From contig JAAVTG010001003.1 in assembly GCA_011947345.1 (NCBI GenBank), positions 434,001 to 498,000 of the forward strand: a stretch of DNA of 64,000 nucleotides, read 5' to 3'. A program made the position numbers and the translations under genes. Under the pieces are notes generated by a model, which was not told where the DNA came from, searched no databases, and worked only from the letters and a program-made list of their open reading frames with translations. Shown here in pieces: positions 10,980-22,041 of the stretch. Source of the DNA: Phytophthora quininea. Lineage: Eukaryota; Oomycota; Peronosporomycetes; Peronosporales; Peronosporaceae. The number at the start of each line of letters is the position of its first letter. The stretch's first letter is position 1.

Positions 10980-13900
10980 ATGGCGTCGCAACGCCGCACC
11001 TCGACCCCGCGCGGCGACGGCAGTCTGGCCGCCATCTGCACGCTCATCGAGCGGGGCAATCTGGATCGCAAGTCCAAGCTCGACAGCACCGGCCGCGTCT
11101 GCTACGTACGGGCTGCAGCAACCTCGTAGATATTATGACAATGTACACTAATCTATCCACGCAGGAGCTCAAGAATGACCCGCTGCTGCTGGACAGCTTC
11201 CCCATGGAGCGGCTGATGAAGGCCATGCGGCGACTGGTGTGCGACTCGGACACGTCTACCAGGGCGGGGGCGCTGCGGGCTCTACGATACGCCGTCAGCA
11301 GCACTGACAGCATCCAAACCTTAGTGAACCTTGTATGGAATGACCCCTCACCATTTATAGAGACCTGCAGCAATTGTACTGACGTGATTCCTTATTGTTG
11401 TAGTCGCTTCCTGTGTTCGTGGTGCGGTCGCTCGAGCGAGAGCAAAAGCACCTGGCCGAGAGAGTTCAAGCTTTGAAGGTGGTGCGGAGAGTGATGGAAA
11501 TCGACGCTGCTCAGATGCCTACGGGGCTGGTAGCGTCATTAGCAGCTATCGCAGGACACAAGGATGACAACATGAGGAGAGTGTGTCTGGAGACGCTGCG
11601 GGAACTGGCGCTGCTGAATGTGGAAGTGGTGGCGGAGGCGAATGGGACCAAAGTGTTGGTGGACGCCATTCTGGAGCCGTCTTTTCAGGACCTGGCGGAC
11701 TCATTGCTGATGACTCTGCTGCTCATTTTGAACGAGCCATCAACGCGCAAGTTCATTCAGCCGTTCGTGGACTCGCAGATTTTGCTAGCGCCGTTTACAG
11801 ACACGGACCTCCCAGCAGGGAATGAGCGGCGGCAGCGGTGGATGGCAAGTCGCAACGCGATTGTTACGATGATGCGCTCGTGGACTGGCATGGTGGTGCT
11901 TACAAGCAACCCGCAGGGACTGCAGTCGTTGATTCAACTGCTCGTACGACCAGTGGGAGAGGATGTGCAGAAGGCGGTGCTGTCTACCATTTGCGAGATC
12001 TTTTACAAGAAGACGAGCTTTGACAAAACCGCTGCCGATGCTGCAGCAGATACGCCAACTGTTCCAGTTAGCCTGTCAAGTGCGGAGCAATTGCCGCTGG
12101 CAGTTAACCACAATCTGCTGGACAACTACACGGTGATTATCCTATTGGCCATGATCCACTGTGGTGTCCTAGAAGCGCTGGTCACCCTCGGCACGGGTCC
12201 GTCGCGTGCTCTAGCGGAGCCGGCCATTGACCTACTAGCCGATATTCTGCGAATGGCATCTCGCCTGTTACCAGACCAGCATTGTGCTTCCCTACTGGCG
12301 CTTCCTCGTTTAGTATCTTCGACGTCACTCACGACCACCACGACAATGTCGCTTGGAGATCACGCGAAGAGCTTGTTGGAACGACTGCAACGCGAAAAGT
12401 CCATTCGAGCAAGCGAGATGCTGGCTGAATTAGCCAATGCTGTCGGGGCCAACTCGGGAAGCATAGCTTCGCGTGGTGTATCGTTGGTATCATACGGAGG
12501 AAGTGGTGTCAACGGCGTGCAGCTGGCGTCCGAGCTATTGCGTGATACGAACCGCCCGTCAAATCTTCTTGCCCTCCAGCAAATTGCAGGTGTGGTGCGT
12601 CTACCATCTTCGGGTGGCGGTGTAGGCATCACTGGCACGAGCAGTAGCTCTGCCAACTACGCTGTGGCCACTCCTTCGGCGCAGCGTGGCACTAAAAGCG
12701 CGACAGCGCAGTTGAAAGACAGCTTAACGTCGCGCGAACTCATGGTTCTTGAGCTCAAGCAGTCGCTGGACGCTCAGATGGATGACAGCACGTTCAAAGA
12801 TATGCTGCACAATCGCTCACGCGTCCTGACGGACAAGAATTACAAAAACTGGAACTGGGACATCATCTCTGAAATGCTGGAGGGCCCACTCACTAACCCG
12901 CAGCGTCTATCAGAAGCCATGAAGACGAAGTTTTTCAAGCGTCTGTCGGGTTTCTTCCGCTGCGACCCCGGTAACAAGGGCTACTTTTCCAACTTGTACT
13001 GGATCCCGGACCATGTGCCGTACTTACGCCCTGCATGCCAAATGTACACTTTGCTGCTGAACCACCCCGAAGGTTTGTTGTTCCTCAAAACTGACCGTCG
13101 TGGACAATTGCTGACTGAAATTTCGTCGGCACTGGAGCTGGAGGCGCGTCCTGAGGCCGCAATTGTGGAGTCACATATAGGAGTGTTGAAGGCACGCATG
13201 TTTTCACCTGACTATGTATCAAGGCGAATGCTGCGCGAATACTTCACACTTCTAGGATTGATGAGCTCCAGCAAGGAAGGTCTGAAGATGATGGAACAGT
13301 CGAATCTGTTCCAGCGACTGTATGTCATGGGTACCACAAAGGGCCACGACTTCCTGTGTCGTCTCATTCTTGCCAATCTGGACTACTCAGTAGATGGTAG
13401 TTCTCGGAAATTGCTACAGTCGTGGATGATGGAGGGCTCCAAGGCACTGCGGCTGTACGCAACCTGCTTGCTGCGTGCTTTGCTACGCTCAGAAGTGGCC
13501 GATTTTGACAAGTGGGGCATCGATGCACTTGTGACGCAGCTGACACAGGAAGAGGAAGTTGCTAAGGCTGCTCTTAGTGTACTGGAAGAAGCTGCTGAGA
13601 CCCCTGCATGCCTTCTGGCAATGATTCTGAAGCGACCGACAAAACTCATTCAACTCAAGGATAAGCGCGCGGAGTCTCTGCTCTTGAAATCCCTCTCGAT
13701 TTCTGAGGGTTTAAACTTCCTACGCGATACAGGCGATTGGATTCCGCGTACGCTGGCTGCGTGGCGGCGAGAGAAACACATCTCGTATGTTCACGCAGTT
13801 GAGCACGCTCTTTTCCGTGGCTTGCATCGTGATGCCTCCGGTCGTGAACGTGGATCGAGTAGCGGCTCAACGAGCACACGTCAAACGTGCTCTCCGACGC

Positions 13901-15811
13901 CAATCCCTGTTAATGTGCCTATGAAGCGAGGTGGTGGAGTTGGTCTCAAGCCGCCTAGCGGCGGTAGCAGTCAGAGGTCCTTATGGGGACTCGATTGGCT
14001 CTATCGTATGCCGTGGAATATGGAGGTGAAGATCGTTGGGCCACCGGGCAGTGGCCCTCCGTCAAACCTCATCTTGGAGACATATATCGATGGTGCCATG
14101 AATGACGAGAACGAAAACACAGGCATCGACGATGAGCTTCGTATGAACTCAATTCGAGTGAAAGGTATTGTCGTGGATGCGCGGAACATGCCTCAGCCAG
14201 TGGTCGTAAACTCGCAGCAAACGCTGCAAGCTTGTCTTTTCCTAGGTACACAACCAGTGGATCGTCGGGGCTTCACGAAGCCCCCGCCTCAGAGTAACGG
14301 AGGCTTCGTATCGACAAGTGGATCGGCTGGTGGAGGCTCTGCGGCGGGAAACTTTGCCAACGAGACGCAACAAAAATGCTGCGAGCACGGTCGGCGTCAA
14401 CCTCGGCAGGCGGAAGCATGGACCGCACTTCGGAGACACTGACTTCATCTTTGGACTTTGCAGACACTGGCTCGTCGTCAGCTGAGGCCGTGAAGGAAGA
14501 GAACAAGGACTGGAGCTCCTGCCAGCCAGAGCAGCGCTCCCTCAATATCTGTCAGCTCCAGAATGCTCTTTGTGTGCGCCTGGCGAGCGCGCCGTGTGGA
14601 ATTTCCGCGTGGAAATGGACCAATCTGCCGGAAGCAACACTTCCAATGGCAACGTAAAGCGTCTACTGCTGAAGTCCGTCGAATTCACGCTCCAACTGCT
14701 ACCTCTTCGACCACGCACTGTGCCACTGCCTGTGCATTTGTACGGCGAACTCGCTAAAACCAGCGCTGGGTGTCAGATCCTGCACTCTTCTGGGCATTTG
14801 CCAGAGTTTCTGGCATGTCTTCGAGACGCTGCAAGTGTCCCGCTAGAAAAGCGCGCTGCTCTCTGGGCAATTGGCCATGTTGCTGCCACTCCGCGTGGCT
14901 ACGACCTGCTGAACCATTACGCTCAGGACGTGGTGGAGATGATCGTCAAGTTGGCGACCGATTCCTCGCTGGTATCCATTCGTGGCACTTGCTTCTTTGT
15001 GCTGGGCTTGCTCGCTCGCTCGCCTTCAGGCCGACGACATCTAGCTCGCCTTGGCTGGGATGCACCACGTGATGTTTCCCGTTCCTCCATCGCTGTCCCG
15101 CAGAATTGCACGTCTCTCTTTATGTGGCCATCGTATGGGTCTTCAGATGTGTGTCCACTGACTCAAACACCACGAGCGTCGCCTCTCCAACGACTGCTGG
15201 TACGGAGGCGTAGCAAGATGCCTAACGATTGGCGTGAAGTGCTGCGCTACGTTGCCGACCTGAGTAACCACATTACGCAGAAGGAGGCCCATGCGTCGTT
15301 GAAGAAGATGCACAGCGCGCATCCTGAGCTGTTCGAAGAGCCTGTGCTTCTGATGTATGTGCATGCACTGTTGGAGAAGTACAGCTACCGGTTAGCTCTT
15401 CGGCAGTTTGTGCTAAGCGCGTTCGATCGCGCGACCCTGACGGATGAGGTGCTGGATACGTTGCGTCTTGAGGACGAAGAAGAGCAGAACGCCGACACTT
15501 CTGGCTATCGGGCTCGTGCTGTACGTGTGCCATCCTCACGAGAGCTACGACGGCGCCGCTCGTCGCCGTCCATTCCGTCCTTCACGGCTTCAGTCCAGTC
15601 GTTGAACTCGGCCATGCAGGCGACATCTTCGCGAATGTCGTCGGTGAACGGAATGAACGGGGCGGCTGCTGGAAACATGGACCGCTCGACCATGCGACTG
15701 AACGCGCACAACGACCCCATTGATCGCACGGTGCTGTTGAAGCGAAGCCGTAAGCGATCGGCCTTCTCCGAGAAGACCATCGTAGTCGGCGCACCGGAAG
15801 CGGTCGTGTAG
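10980..15811 (+). CDS. RICTOR homologue, TORC2 subunit
   Basis: About 1,560 residues, almost entirely helical repeats, matching the RICTOR/Pianissimo/AVO3 family: an N-terminal armadillo region (SLPVFVVRSLEREQKHLAER), the middle and RasGEF_N_2-like segments (YFTLLGLMSSSKEGLKMMEQ; GTTKGHDFLCRLILANLDYS), and the C-terminal V domain (KRAALWAIGHVAATPRGYDL; GTCFFVLGLLARSPSGRRHL). RICTOR is the scaffold that gives TOR complex 2 its specificity for AGC kinases. Introns 11106-11164 and 11324-11403. Frame breaks occur at an A5 run (14372-14376) and near 14570; each is repaired by one base, leaving a complete conserved C-terminus. A PX-AGC kinase, a typical TORC2 client class, lies at 38.8-41.0 kb; linkage is probably chance. 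Ser/Gly-rich loops sit near residues 800-830 and 1080-1120. Confidence 0.87.
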
Positions 15812-15905
15812 GCAGACAATCAGCTCCAGTTTCAAGCAGCTTCTACAGTCAATCAGCCGCATTAAATGGATTGGAGTTATAAAGCCACTGCTGCTTGTTA
15901 GATGC

Positions 15906-16345
15906 TTACAGAAATCTGCCAGCAGCCATGTCGATCAGTGAGTCGCCAGAGTGCACGACTTCCAGTCTGCACAGCTTGCCGTTGATCGACGAGCACATGG
16001 TGATGGCTCCCCAAAGCGTCTCCAACCCGCTACGCTGCACTCGTAGCAATGCCGAGGGTGGCTCGCGGCCGCCCTGCTCGAAGGATAAAATGTCAAAGTC
16101 GCAGGCGGATGCTCCAACGACTCCGAACGCCGTCTTGAGCGTGTCGCCAATGGCAAATTTCAGGCTCTTGACGTCTTCGACTGGCACCGTCCATTGATCT
16201 CCCGAGAAGCTGCAGCAAAAGGAAGCAGTCAGGAAAGGCGTCACGGCATGTAGTAGGCGAGTACTTGGCACACGCACACTGCAATCCTGAGGTAGCTGTG
16301 CTCGCCATGCAGCGAGAACTTGTGGTGCGGCGTCGAGGTCGCCAT
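15906..16345 (-). CDS. RNase P/MRP subunit, POP5/RPP14 family
   Basis: A 123-residue protein in two exons (16278-16345 and 15906-16209) joined across a 68-nt GTGCGT..CAG intron to give HSYLRIAVFSGDQWTVP. The Rpp14/Pop5 fold is suggested by the order of segments: YLRIAV first strand, a helix with AIGDTLKTAFGVVGAS, CDFDILSFE, then ALLRVQRSGLETLWGAITM before the last strand. These proteins bind the RNA core of RNase P and MRP and help process pre-tRNA and pre-rRNA in the nucleus. RICTOR ends 94 bp downstream (convergent) and PNPase ends 142 bp upstream of its start. A copy of the TGTAGCCATTT element lies 35 bp before the start. Confidence 0.75.
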
Positions 16346-16379
16346 TCTGCCAGTGGACGGGCGATAAGTTTCACAGACT

Positions 16380-16393
16380 TGAAATGGCTACAT
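16380..16393 (-). promoter_or_regulatory. TGTAGCCATTTCA element upstream of POP5/RPP14 gene
   Basis: Identical over 14 bases to the element at 9159-9172 (TGAAATGGCTACAT on the plus strand) and oriented the same way relative to its gene, 35 bases before the start at 16345. Confidence 0.45.
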
Positions 16394-16487
16394 TTTCAAG
16401 GTTTGCTTGTCAAGACGATGTTCATGTTGTTGCTCTAAATCAAAGACGAAGGCGTGAAAACATCCATCCGTACGTTTGTACTACTAC

Positions 16488-19232
16488 CTACTTGGTCTGC
16501 GTTCGCGGGCGACGAGCACGGCGTTTGGCAGTGCCCGACTGCGATGCAGATCGGCGAGCGTGGTGGTGTGCTGGAGCACTACTGCTCGCAGGAGTTGTGT
16601 CTGCTGCTGCTGCCACGGGCGCGCTCGGGCTGGCGCTCTCTGCTGGCAACAGCGCACGACGCGACATCTTGCCCGATGCACCGTCCTGTAAGCACTCGAA
16701 CTCCAGCTCCTGACCCACCGACACCTCGTCGTTGATGTTGGAGACCTTGCCGCGTGACAGCTCCGAAATGTGGACGAAGCCACGCAGGCCAGTGACAGAC
16801 TCCAGAATCGCGCCAAAATCCATCACCTGCGTCACACGCATCGTATAGCGCTCACCCTTGCGGAAGGAGGGCGTTCGACCACGGTTGGAGCTCTGTTCAC
16901 TATTGTCTTGGCTGTTGTTGTTGCTGTCGCTGTTGTTATTGCTGTTACTGTTGCCATTTCCGTGTCCAGGGCGACCTGCGTTATGTGCAGCGAGAAGATC
17001 AACGCGCAGCCACTCACGAACCTTCTCAGCATCGTCGGCGGACGCAGTGATGCGGACGATTCCTTCACGGCGATCCACAATACTGATTGAGCACTTGAAA
17101 CGCGACTCCAAGTCGCGAATCGTGCTTCCTCCAACGCCAATCAGTGCGCCGATCATGTTGGTAGGAATGACGCACTCCACACTCACGTTCGGCAGTGGGC
17201 TAGCTCCGTTCTTGAGGAATTCCCGCGGTTCAGCAAGCTCGTTGCTCATACGGCGCAGCACGTGCACACGCGCCTGCTTCGCGTCACGCAGAGCCTCCTT
17301 CAGCACGAAAAGCGGGACACCGCCCGGCAGCTTCACGTCCAGCTGCAGTGCAGTCACGCCAGTCATCGTGCCTGCCACCTTAAAGTCCATGTCACCGTAG
17401 TGATCTTCAGAGCCAAGGATATCCGTCACCAGTTGGTAGTCGCCGTCCTCGATACGCTTCTCCACAGCGAAAGGATCGCCAGACGTGACAAGACCGATGG
17501 CAATACCTGCCACAGCGCTCTTTACGGGGACACCGGCATCCATCAGCGCTAGCGAAACACCGCACACCGTGGCCATGGAAGACGAACCGTCCGAACCCAC
17601 CACCTCCGAGGTCATGCGAACCGTGTATGGGAACTCGGTCACAGAAGGCAAAATAGGCAGCACAGCCTTCTCGGCAAGGGCACCGTGGCCGATCATGCGG
17701 CGGTTGGTGCCCCCGACACGGCCAGTCTCGTTCACACAGAAGGGCGGGAACTCGTAGTGCAGCATTGCATGCTTCAGCGGCGTTGGAGCATCAGGCTCTG
17801 CATGCTCGCGAGCTTCGTTAAGAGCACCGCGCAGTCGAACGCCACGCTCCAGAGGGCCCAGGGTGACAGAGCACAAAGTTTGCGTTTCGCCACGGGCAAA
17901 CAGCGCTGAACCGTGCGCCATCGGCAACACGTCGGACTCCATCTCAAGCGGACGCACAACGCGGAGTGATCGTCCGTCAAGACGCACCGGTTTGTTTCTC
18001 TTGCTCTCCTTCAGCATCGACAAGATCTTCTCACGCAGTACGCGTTGGAAAGTGTCGTGCGCTGCACGCTGGATGGCAGCTTCTTCAACTGGAGGCGACG
18101 CAGTTGCAAAGTGTTCACGCATGCCATCCAGCATCTTACTGTACACTGCGCGCTCTCCTTCCTGACGGGCAAGTTTGCCCGCACGACCGCTAGCAATTAG
18201 CGCCTCTGTATCTTGACGACCGAGCTCCTCAGCCTTCTCCCAGACCTCCGGCGCAATGTACAAGGGCACGTACGGACGCTTCGTCTTGCCATGCCCCGCT
18301 ACAAGCTTTTTCTGGATCTCAATGGCTGGCAACACGTTCGCCTGTGCGAGTCCCAAGGCCTTGTCCATACGAGCCTCCGGGATCTCATCACCCGAAGCTT
18401 CCACCATGACGGTCTTGGTCTCGGTGGCAGCGTACAGCACATCGAGCGTTGCAACCTCGCGCTGAGAGGCTGTAGGGTTCACCACCAATTGGCCGTCTAC
18501 TTCAACCACACGGACACAGCCAACAGGTCCCTGCCATGGGATGTCCGACATGCTCAGCGCCGCCGACGCCGAGTTGACAGCCACCACCAACGGGTCGTTG
18601 TTCGGATCGTACGACTGCACCGTCGCCAGCACCTGCGTATCATCGCAGTAGTCGCGAGGAAACAGCGGACGGATGGCTCTGTCCACCACGCGCGACTGTA
18701 GCACTTCTTCGTCACTGCCAGTGAACTCGCGACGCTTCTGGTTGTCTGGGATGAGTCCCACAGCGTACGACTTGACGCGGAAGTCCACCGTCAGCGGCAG
18801 GAAGTCTCTCTGTTGGGAGCTGCTACTGGCCGATGGGTTGCCGTTGCGGTCGCCACTCACCGCCGTCGTGAGCAGCACAGTGCGGCCACAGGAGGCCAGC
18901 ACTGCTCCGTCCGCGAGCTTGGCCAGCTTGCCAACGGAGTAGGCCGTAGCGTCGGTGCTTCCGGTCAGCAGCTCCTTCTCCTGCTTGGACATTTGGTTCT
19001 GGTTCTGGCTCTGCTTGGGTTTGTCTGCTGCTGGCGGAGCTGGAGTTGCCTGTACCGTCTCGGACTGCTCTGCAGCGGGCTTCTTGTCGCCGAACAGCAG
19101 CTCACGAAGACCGAAGAACGTCCGAGACTGTGGGGCTGCCAGTGCCAGACGTGGAGCGCGGTGATGCGCCACCACGGCGGCGCGACGAGCTGCAGCCGCG
19201 GCTGGAAGCCGACGCGCAGCAGCGGACAGCAT
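16488..19232 (-). CDS. PNPT1: Polyribonucleotide nucleotidyltransferase (PNPase), mitochondrial
   Basis: A single 914-codon open frame with no breaks. An Ala/Arg-rich presequence (MLSAAARRLPAAAAARRA) precedes two RNase PH-like cores. The first has DGAVLASCGRTVLLTTAV and RPLFPRDYCDDTQVL. The second has KHAMLHYEFPPFCVNETGRV and the catalytic DILGSEDHYGDMDFKVAGT. Then come a KH domain (PTNMIGALIGVGGSTIRDLE) near residue 680 and an S1 domain (GERYTMRVTQVMDFGAILE) near 800. The enzyme degrades RNA 3'-5' by phosphorolysis in mitochondria. An Asn/Ser low-complexity linker separates KH from S1, and the C-terminus is Ala/Pro/Arg rich. Head-to-head with the SR factor gene, 299 bp between starts. Confidence 0.95.
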   Translation of the reverse strand: MLSAAARRLPAAAAARRAAVVAHHRAPRLALAAPQSRTFFGLRELLFGDKKPAAEQSETVQATPAPPAADKPKQSQNQNQMSKQEKELLTGSTDATAYSVGKLAKLADGAVLASCGRTVLLTTAVSGDRNGNPSASSSSQQRDFLPLTVDFRVKSYAVGLIPDNQKRREFTGSDEEVLQSRVVDRAIRPLFPRDYCDDTQVLATVQSYDPNNDPLVVAVNSASAALSMSDIPWQGPVGCVRVVEVDGQLVVNPTASQREVATLDVLYAATETKTVMVEASGDEIPEARMDKALGLAQANVLPAIEIQKKLVAGHGKTKRPYVPLYIAPEVWEKAEELGRQDTEALIASGRAGKLARQEGERAVYSKMLDGMREHFATASPPVEEAAIQRAAHDTFQRVLREKILSMLKESKRNKPVRLDGRSLRVVRPLEMESDVLPMAHGSALFARGETQTLCSVTLGPLERGVRLRGALNEAREHAEPDAPTPLKHAMLHYEFPPFCVNETGRVGGTNRRMIGHGALAEKAVLPILPSVTEFPYTVRMTSEVVGSDGSSSMATVCGVSLALMDAGVPVKSAVAGIAIGLVTSGDPFAVEKRIEDGDYQLVTDILGSEDHYGDMDFKVAGTMTGVTALQLDVKLPGGVPLFVLKEALRDAKQARVHVLRRMSNELAEPREFLKNGASPLPNVSVECVIPTNMIGALIGVGGSTIRDLESRFKCSISIVDRREGIVRITASADDAEKVREWLRVDLLAAHNAGRPGHGNGNSNSNNNSDSNNNSQDNSEQSSNRGRTPSFRKGERYTMRVTQVMDFGAILESVTGLRGFVHISELSRGKVSNINDEVSVGQELEFECLQDGASGKMSRRALLPAESASPSAPVAAAADTTPASSSAPAHHHARRSASQSGTAKRRARRPRTQTK

Positions 19233-19531
19233 CTTGGCGTTCGTGGATGTGCGGTGATGCCTGGCCCAACCACCAGATAAGTGTGGCGACGCTAGCGGAC
19301 CAGTACGAGGGTATACTTAGTCCAATTGTTATATTAAGCTAAAGGCCCAGTACTGATCAATACAAACTACAAGTGTTGCTACTAGAACCACAGTTTTAGA
19401 CCAATTTGTACTGGTCCGATAGCGCACGGACTTCCGTGCAGCTCTCCGGTCACAACAGAAAAGCTCAGTCCGCGCGAACCGAACGCGCCGACTCCCCAAG
19501 CTCCAGGCCAAGCAGACACAAGCAAGACAGC

Positions 19532-20862
19532 ATGGGCACTCGTGTGTACGTGGGCGGCCTTCCGCGCGACGCGACCTCGCGCGAGCTCCAGGACGGCTTC
19601 GGCCGCTACGGCCACGTGTCCAACATCTGGGTGGCGCGCAATCCTCCAGGCTTCGCTTTCGTGGTGAGTTGAGCTTCTCTCCGGCGTCGGCGTCCGCGGC
19701 GTGGCATGATGGCCCTCTCGTCCTTCTCCCCTCCCTCCCCCTCCCCAGCGACAAACTCTCTCGGAGACGGCTCTGTGTGTTTTTGTATGTGTGGTTGTAT
19801 GGAGTGCTGCGTGTCTGTTTGTTGTGAGTGAGTGAGTGCCTTCCATTTGCTGTCTCCGACCGCCAGCTCTTCGCCACCCCGTCGTCGCGTTCTTGAAGCC
19901 TCCGAGTGTTGTTGGAGGAGAGCTGCTGCCATCATGCTTCGCTTCGCTTCGTGCTCGCACTCCGCGCCATCCTGTGCATCCCCTGCGTCATCCGTCGATC
20001 CACAAACCAACCAACGCCATCGTCGTCCCCTTCGTCCCTCCTCACGTACTTCTAGGACTTCGAAGACCCGCGTGACGCCGATGATGCCATTCGCTCCATG
20101 GACGGCCGTGACTTCCTGGGTGGACGGTACGAATCGAGATATTCCTGCGACCTGGGGTGTTGTGTTTTGCTAACAATGTGTGTGTTGTAGGATTCGCGTT
20201 GAACTCGCTCGTGGTGGCAGCCGCCGCGACGGCGGAGGAGGCCGCCGTGACGACGACCGTGGCGGCTACGGCGGCGGCGGCGGCGGCCGCGACCGCTTCG
20301 ACCGTGGTAAGCTTACCTTAACTTTAGCACAAGTTGCCTTTATTCCTCTAACCTGCTTTGTTGTGGGGATTTTTAATAGGACGCAACCCGCCGCAGCGCA
20401 CTGACTTCCGCGTACGTGTGACGGACCTGCCGCGTGATGTGGACTGGCGCAACGTCAAGGACTTCCTCCGCACGGGCGGCGAGGTCACCTACTGTAACAT
20501 TGAGGCCGATGGCTCTGCGTACGTATTTGGGTGGATGTGTCTAGAGGATTATCATGGTAGCAGTTGCTTATTCCTGTTTGTGTTTGTGACACAGCATTGC
20601 TGAGTTCCAGACCAAGGACGACATGGAAGACGCTGTGAAGAAGCTCGACGACACCGAGTTCCGTGGCAGCTACGTGCGCGTGGCTGCCGAGGGCGACTCG
20701 AGCCGTCGCTCCCGCTCGCGCTCTCCTGCTCGTGGCCGTTCGCCGCGCCGCTCGCGTTCGCGTTCCCCTGCGGCCCGCAAGGACTCTCCTCGTCGCTCGC
20801 GTTCCAGATCGGCTTCGCCTGCTGCTGCTGCTCGCTCGCCGAGCCCCAACAAGGACGCGTAG
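19532..20862 (+). CDS. SR-family splicing factor, two RRMs plus RS domain (SRSF1-like)
   Basis: Five exons: 19532-19663, 20056-20126, 20191-20306, 20380-20518, 20595-20862. They total 726 nt (241 residues) and all junctions are in phase. RRM1 starts MGTRVYVGGLPRDATSRELQ (RNP2 VYVGGL; RNP1-like PGFAFV). A Gly/Arg/Asp hinge follows, then a pseudo-RRM (RVRVTDLPRDVDWRNVKDFL), then an RS tail with repeated SRSRSP. This is the SRSF1-type layout: binding exonic enhancers and recruiting the spliceosome in the nucleus. Intron 1 (19664-20055) is 392 nt, against 64-76 nt for the other three. Long early introns in SR genes often carry regulated splicing; no conserved ultra-short exon was identified by eye. 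Confidence 0.93.
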
Positions 20863-21520
20863 GCTGAAGCAAGCTGAGAACTCCCACGGCCCCTATGCAG
20901 TGAGAGCCATCAAGGTCGCAGCCGTTGTGTTCAGGGTGGCTGCTGGCCTGCTTTGTTTGTTGCCAGGCGTCGGAAGAATAACTCGTTAATCAATGCCGAT
21001 AGCTTCCTCTTATCTTCTGCTCCAAGTTGATCGAGCAGATTGAAATTCAGCAGTTGTATGAAGCACACAGCCATATCATTCAGAGACGAGTGCGACCTGG
21101 ATCCGAAGCTGTTGCTGACCTATTTGATGACTTGTAGTGCCTGGCATCCAAGGAGCGACGACAACCTCAGACCCAACTAAACCGGACGAACACGATGTGT
21201 TCCAAGACGACAACAGCAAAAGACCTGCGGAATGAAGGTGGTGATATTTGTGAACCCAATCGCCTCCTCCTCAGCACCACTGCAACGAGAAGCGTCCAAG
21301 GAGGGAACTGCTACTGAGAGACACGCCCCGCCGCGCCTGCAGGTGAGTCCGCTGCTGATCTTCCACCGCAGAGGACCCCTACCAGCCACCAACGCCGTAA
21401 AGCTTAAGAAGACCGAGCTTTATTATTGCGCCGCCGTGCACCGCGTCACACCCTAAATATCCTTGCGCTGGAGTCCTGCAAGTGCAACAAATAAATAAGC
21501 ACCAACCATTAGTCCGCTGC
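20863..21520. other. Intergenic; possible broken small coding stretch
   Basis: The first part is the SR-gene 3' flank. From about 21026 to 21138 (+) one frame reads like protein (KLIEQIEIQQLYEAHSHIIQ..GSEAVADLFDD). With one base added near 21133 it continues through an acidic tail to a stop at 21233. No start, domain or intron structure could be fixed, so it may be an unfinished small gene, a remnant or chance. 21240-21520 shows nothing convincing and contains the 3' end of eL38. Confidence 0.25.
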
Positions 21521-21850
21521 TCAATCATCTAATAACCGCTGCCAGTGTCGCGTACCAGGGGGCAGGGACTGCGTGAGCTTGTCGGCCTTCTCCGTGTCCG
21601 TCACGCACAGCGTGTACAGGTACTTGGAGCAGCGGATTTTGAACTTGACGACCTTGTCGCTCTTTTTGATCTTGACCGAGCGGGCGTCTTTTCGGCGAGC
21701 CTTCTGCAGGAAGTCGCGGATGTCGGTGATCTGCTTCGGCTGCACAGCGACAGACACACACGAGGCTGTGAGCGGGCCGTCCTCTTCATTCCTGTTCGCT
21801 GGTCCTAGCAGCTAGACTTACGCCGCCGCAGGGGCTGCGATCCGTACCAT
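21521..21850 (-). CDS. RPL38: Cytosolic 60S ribosomal protein eL38
   Basis: The start codon stands alone in exon 1 (ATG at 21848-21850). A 108-nt intron (21740-21847, GTACGG..GCAG) follows immediately, and exon 2 begins [20 protein letters not shown]. The core matches eL38: [35 protein letters not shown] and QSLPPG. About 73 residues, within the family size. The last residues after LPPG ([10 protein letters not shown]) do not look like the usual short tail, so either this lineage differs or one more single-base error moves the stop. eL38 is a small surface protein of the large subunit. Confidence 0.92.
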
Positions 21851-22041
21851 TTTGTTGCGTTGGTCTTCTAAACTTAACTAACGACGGGGCTGCGCGCCAT
21901 ACAAAGCGCCTGTCAAGTGTCTTTGGTTGGCTAGCGACGCCTGTCGTAAAAAGTCCGGCATCGCCGTAAAAACCTCGGCAAGTCCGTAATTACGCACCGC
22001 TGTATGCTTCTGCAGTGCGTTTCCTCCGACTTGCGGGCCGA

